64,000 nucleotides of DNA from Roseiarcus sp963737365 (lineage in GTDB: Bacteria; Pseudomonadota; Alphaproteobacteria; Rhizobiales; Beijerinckiaceae), in the NCBI GenBank assembly GCA_963737365.1, contig CAVTSD010000003.1:186001-250000 (forward strand), read 5' to 3'. The notes beneath the pieces were generated by a model, which was given only the letters and a program-made list of their open reading frames with translations, did not search any database and was not told the DNA's origin. Position numbers and translations under genes: made by a program. Shown here in pieces: positions 61,114-64,000 of the stretch (within the stretch, counting starts at the first letter, position 1; the number at the start of each line of letters is the position of its first letter).

Positions 61114-61243
61114 CTATTGTTCCGCCCCGCCACGTTTGTATGCACTCCGCGGCAGTTATGAGAAGGGTCTTGTAGACGAACGCGTTGCGTTGGCGGGCGC
61201 GCGCGCCCTGCGACCTCGCCGCATCATCCGCTGGCCAAAGCGC

Positions 61244-61273
61244 GGTTGACAGCGTTCAACCCCCCAACGTAGT
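61244..61273 (+). promoter_or_regulatory. candidate promoter of the sugar-dehydrogenase gene
   Basis: TTGACA at 61244-61249 is separated by 18 bases from TAGTTT at 61268-61273. About 136 bases of leader would precede the ATG at 61409. Confidence 0.4.
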
Positions 61274-61408
61274 TTGCCGCCGCAATCGTCGATCTTGCGC
61301 AGTCTCTCACGTCGTCGCTGGGGGCTTGGCTTCAGGGGGACGAGCGTAATTCTCGTGCGCCAATCCAATCAAACAAAGCGAACTTCGCTGAGGAAACAGG
61401 AGGGAAAC

Positions 61409-62671
61409 ATGAAACTTTTGGTCGCTTCCGTCGCCGCAATCGCCGCGGCGCTTCTCGGATCGGGCCTCGCCCGGGCCGAGGACGCTCTCCAGACTCTGGA
61501 GGGTATGCATATGACCCCGCCGGTTGACTGGCCGACCATACCGCAGGGCGGCCCGAAGGCTGACGGCATCAAGCAGATCCTCAAAGACAAGATCAAACTG
61601 CCGCCCGGCTTCCATATCGACCTCTACGCCCTGGTGCCCGACGCGCGGCACATGGCTGTGGGCCCGCAGGGCGTTGTGACGTTCGTCGGCACCCGCAAGA
61701 GCAAGATCTGGGCGGTGACCGACCGGTCGCGCACGGGCGCCGAGGAGGGTATCGAGGTCAAGGAGTTCGCGCCTTCGCTTCCGAAGAAGCTGCCAAACGG
61801 GCCGTGCTTCTCGAAGGACGGGTTCCTCTACGTCGTGGAGCAGAATCGCGTCCTGCAATATGCAGCGGCCGAATTCTTCTACGAGAGCCCGGACGTCGCG
61901 GTCAGCGAAGTGGTGCCCGAAGGCCAGTTGATCCCAAAGTCTGAGGAGAGCTTCAACCACACCGCGCGCGAGTGCCGGGTAGGGCCGGACAACAAGCTCT
62001 ATATCCAGCTCGGCCAGCCCTACAATGTGCCGCCCAAGGACAAAATCGACCTCTATCACAAGGTCGGCATGATGGGGATCATCCGCATGGACCAGGACGG
62101 CAAGAACCGTGAGGTTTTTGCGACCGGCCTGCGCAATCCGGTCGGGTTCGACTTCAACCCGAAGGACAAGACGCTCTGGACCAACGACAACCAGGTCGAC
62201 GGCATGGGCGACGACATCCCGCCGGGCGAGATGAATCGCGCCGACAAGATCGGCCTGGACTTCGGCTTCCCCTGGTACGGCGGCGGCCATACCCGCACCA
62301 ATGAATACAAAAGCGAGACGCCGCCCGCAGGTCTGGTCTTCCCGGAGGTCGAGCAGGTCGCGCACGCGGCTGACCTTGGCCTCTCGTTCTACACCGGCGA
62401 CATGTTCCCGGCGAAGTACAAGAACGCGATCTTCTCAACCCAGCACGGCTCCTGGAACCGCACCGTGCCCGTCGGCGCGCGGGTCATGGTCACCTTCCTC
62501 AAGGATGATGGCCATGTCGCCGGCCCTTCGATCCCGTTCGCTGACGGCTGGAACGACAACGGCCACTATCTCGGCCGCCCGGTCGACGTTCAGCAATATT
62601 GGGACGGATCGCTGCTCGTCTCAGACGATCTCGTCGGCGCCATCTACCGCATCTGGTACGACGGCAAGTAA
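61409..62671 (+). CDS. PQQ-dependent sugar dehydrogenase-like (sorbosone/glucose type) periplasmic enzyme
   Basis: 420 residues from ATG 61409, with AGGAGG eight bases before. Signal peptide MKLLVASVAAIAAALLGSG ends ARAED. The beta-propeller shows repeated blades and conserved residues: HMAVGPQGVVTFVGTRKSK, HTARECRVGPDNKLYIQLG, TGLRNPVGFDFNPKDKTLW, NDNQVDGMGDDIPPGEMNR, FSTQHGSWNRTVPVG. It oxidises a sugar or alcohol and gives electrons to a cytochrome, likely the one encoded next. Confidence 0.85.
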   Translation: MKLLVASVAAIAAALLGSGLARAEDALQTLEGMHMTPPVDWPTIPQGGPKADGIKQILKDKIKLPPGFHIDLYALVPDARHMAVGPQGVVTFVGTRKSKIWAVTDRSRTGAEEGIEVKEFAPSLPKKLPNGPCFSKDGFLYVVEQNRVLQYAAAEFFYESPDVAVSEVVPEGQLIPKSEESFNHTARECRVGPDNKLYIQLGQPYNVPPKDKIDLYHKVGMMGIIRMDQDGKNREVFATGLRNPVGFDFNPKDKTLWTNDNQVDGMGDDIPPGEMNRADKIGLDFGFPWYGGGHTRTNEYKSETPPAGLVFPEVEQVAHAADLGLSFYTGDMFPAKYKNAIFSTQHGSWNRTVPVGARVMVTFLKDDGHVAGPSIPFADGWNDNGHYLGRPVDVQQYWDGSLLVSDDLVGAIYRIWYDGK

Positions 62672-62685
62672 GAACTGCTTGCTTT

Positions 62686-62726
62686 AAAAGGAGGACAGCT
62701 CTCGCCTCGCGGGAGCTGTCCTTTTT
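62686..62726 (+). terminator. hairpin with T-run between the dehydrogenase and cytochrome genes
   Basis: AGGACAGCTC (62692-62701) pairs with GAGCTGTCCT (62713-62722), extended by AAAA/TTTT at the base, and is followed by T-rich sequence. It stands 20 bases after the dehydrogenase stop and could limit read-through into the cytochrome gene. Confidence 0.85.
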
Positions 62727-62751
62727 CGTTTTCGATCCCGGTGGAGGACCG

Positions 62752-63096
62752 ATGCTCTCGTCAGGGAAAGCGCTCGTCGTTGGCCTATGTTTGGTGGTTT
62801 GCTTCGCAGCCCAGGACCGCGCCCAGGCGGGCGACGCAAAGGCGGGGCGCGCGAAGGCCGAATCGGTCTGCGCGGTCTGCCACGGCGTCGACGGCTTGGC
62901 GAAAATCCCCGAGGCGCCGAACCTCGCCGGTCAGAGCGAGGGCTATCTCAACGAGCAGATCAACGCGTTCAAGTCTGGGGAACGGAAGAACGAAATGATG
63001 TCGGTCGTGGTTCAGGATCTAACGCCAGCCGATATAGAAAATCTCGCCGCGTATTATTCGGGGATCGAGATTTCGGTGAAGGCGCCCGTCCAGTAG
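62752..63096 (+). CDS. class I cytochrome c (c553-like)
   Basis: 114 residues from ATG 62752, preceded by GGAGG. Signal peptide MLSSGKALVVGLCLVVCFA ends AQAGD. Haem site CAVCHGVDG, NLAGQSEGYLNEQINAFKSG, and axial Met in NEMMSVVVQDLTPADIENLA. A likely electron acceptor for the sugar dehydrogenase upstream, despite the terminator between them. Confidence 0.92.
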   Translation: MLSSGKALVVGLCLVVCFAAQDRAQAGDAKAGRAKAESVCAVCHGVDGLAKIPEAPNLAGQSEGYLNEQINAFKSGERKNEMMSVVVQDLTPADIENLAAYYSGIEISVKAPVQ

Positions 63097-63439
63097 CACG
63101 CTGCGGACCTACGGGCTTCAGGCTGATAATTCATTCTGCCCCGAACGCCTGATTGGGCATCTACATCGGCGCGGGCGAGGAATAGAAGCGGAGGCGGTAA
63201 ATCCCTGACAAGCCTCATATCGCGCCACAGCTAGACTTGCTTGAGCAGGAAAAACGGGCGGCGGGCTACGAGCGGCGCTCTTCTCGCGACTGGCGAATCG
63301 ACTCTAAGCGGCCGTTCTAGTTCGAAACAAGGCGTTGCAGTCGCATCTAAGCAATGCCCGCAGTCTAGCGCCCCCGAATTAGCGGTGAGGACCCGAAACT
63401 CTCGCGAACCCGCCGTTACGCCAGATCTCCGTGCGGTCG
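63097..63439. other. intergenic region before the MOSC gene
   Basis: I see no gene or strong hairpin in this interval; a short open frame on the minus strand (63231-63506) is not protein-like. Confidence 0.4.
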
Positions 63440-64000
63440 TTAAGCCGCGCTGTCGATATGCGGCCGGAAGGTCGACTTGTCGGTCCCGCAATCCGGGCAG
63501 CGCCAATCGGAGGGGAGCGAGTAGAACGCCGTGCCCGGTTTCGCGAAATGCTGCGGCGCGCCCTGAACCTCATCGTAGATGTAGTAGCAGCCACGGCAGA
63601 TGAAGCGGCCTCGGCCTGGCGCCAATCCGGCTCGCACTATCGCTTCGCCGGGACCAGACGTGTCGCCTGGCGCGGTGACGGCGTCGCCGATGGCGACCGC
63701 GCCGCTCTCGCGAGCGATGAGGTAGACGCCAAGGTTCTTATGGCCAAAAGCGGCACGTAGCGAGCCTGGAATGTCCAAGTCGCGCTGGCCGGTGACGGGA
63801 TTGACATTCGTCGCGCCGCAGCGGCCGTTCTTTCGGTCGACTGAAAAGGTGACGCCGCCGAACTTGATGTCACGTCCAACCCAGTCGAACTCCTCCCAGG
63901 GCTGGGCGCCGTCAATGTAGAAGTTGGCGCGGAAACGCAACGGGTCGATAGGCGTGCGCCAAAGCTCTTCGAGCGCTCGCACCGTGGCGAGGTTGATAAG
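63440..64000 (-). CDS. MOSC-domain protein fused to rubredoxin (5' end beyond window)
   Basis: The reading frame is still open at the right edge (LINLATVRALEELWRTPIDP), so the N-terminal part is missing. The MOSC domain shows RFRANFYIDGAQPWEEFDWV, RCGATNVNPVTGQRDLDIP and FGHKNLGVYLI, all typical of molybdenum-cofactor sulfurase C-terminal-like proteins. The C-terminus is a rubredoxin: FICRGCYYIYDE and WRCPDCGTDKSTF give the four iron cysteines. It may pass electrons to, or deliver sulfur from, a Mo-cofactor reaction. Confidence 0.85.
   Translation of the reverse strand, partial: LINLATVRALEELWRTPIDPLRFRANFYIDGAQPWEEFDWVGRDIKFGGVTFSVDRKNGRCGATNVNPVTGQRDLDIPGSLRAAFGHKNLGVYLIARESGAVAIGDAVTAPGDTSGPGEAIVRAGLAPGRGRFICRGCYYIYDEVQGAPQHFAKPGTAFYSLPSDWRCPDCGTDKSTFRPHIDSAA

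Larger units (their letters stand above)
61059..61408. other. intergenic region between the XRE and sugar-dehydrogenase genes
   Basis: Contains the operator candidate at 61096-61113 and a sigma-70-like promoter at 61244-61273; no gene is present. Confidence 0.55.

Noticed and set aside
1..64000. tRNA, rRNA and CRISPR genes
   Set aside because: I looked in the intergenic regions for cloverleaf-like and direct-repeat structure and found nothing that I could support; a covariance-model scan would be needed to exclude small RNAs.

Overview
The window is GC-rich chromosomal DNA, and every recognisable protein looks alphaproteobacterial. Typical signs are the tim44-mltA-smr run, carB-greA, yicC-gmk, addBA, a TrmL/TrmJ pair, a four-gene Mla lipid-transport cluster, and short palindromic intergenic repeats of the kind common in Hyphomicrobiales (Rhizobiales). 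I would guess a Beijerinckiaceae/Methylocystaceae-like organism, but nothing here proves the family. There are no rRNA genes, no tRNA that I could recognise, no CRISPR array, no prophage and no intact transposon. Most of the window is housekeeping sequence with small accessory patches.

Layout. 1-1.95 kb: two cobalamin genes (cbiB running off the left edge, and cobC) that diverge from a shared CATG. 2-8.6 kb: addB and addA, the recombinational repair helicase-nuclease. 8.7-10.6 kb: a TAXI-like periplasmic binding protein and a Sel1-like membrane-anchored protein that seems to start with CTG. 10.6-11.7 kb: a gene-poor stretch with repeats. 11.7-16.6 kb: envelope and secreted proteins (acylphosphatase-like, a lipoprotein hydrolase, MepA, UPF0114) and mtnP. 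16.7-18.8 kb: cytochrome c1 and cytochrome b of complex III, with no Rieske gene beside them. 19.2-22.5 kb: trmL, an orphan NarL-type response regulator, and acs. 22.6-28 kb: EVE protein, gpsA, tim44-mltA-smr, ndk. 28-36 kb: small stress or accessory genes, including an IS3 OrfA-derived remnant, an orphan ParA, a four-gene VOC/DUF899/YCII operon with a clear palindromic operator, a TetR/GST divergent pair and a VapBC module. 36-48 kb: PRC-barrel protein, a class III nucleotide cyclase, gmk-yicC, a His-rich secreted peptide, trmJ, two tandem secreted paralogues, greA-carB. 48-54 kb: a MntA-HepT toxin-antitoxin pair read straight into a GFA-type enzyme, a PagL-like deacylase, a diguanylate cyclase, and an MhqO/MhqD-like pair. 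53.8-58 kb: the mlaE-mlaF-mlaD-lipoprotein operon. 58-60.4 kb: a DUF4239/TAXI pair. 60.4-64 kb: an XRE-cupin regulator, a PQQ-type sugar dehydrogenase with its cytochrome c, and a MOSC-rubredoxin fusion running off the right edge.

The most important technical point is that at least six genes (addA, mtnP, acs, the GFA gene, the Mla lipoprotein twice, and the XRE-cupin regulator) are each broken by one-base indels that leave both halves well conserved. Six of the seven events are +1. This pattern looks more like sequencing or assembly error than gene decay. The best candidates for new biology are: a 28-bp element shared by two gene-poor loci, each next to 10-bp-periodic repeats; the His-rich exported peptide; the tandem secreted paralogues; the HepT-GFA read-through; and the DUF4239-TAXI coupling.
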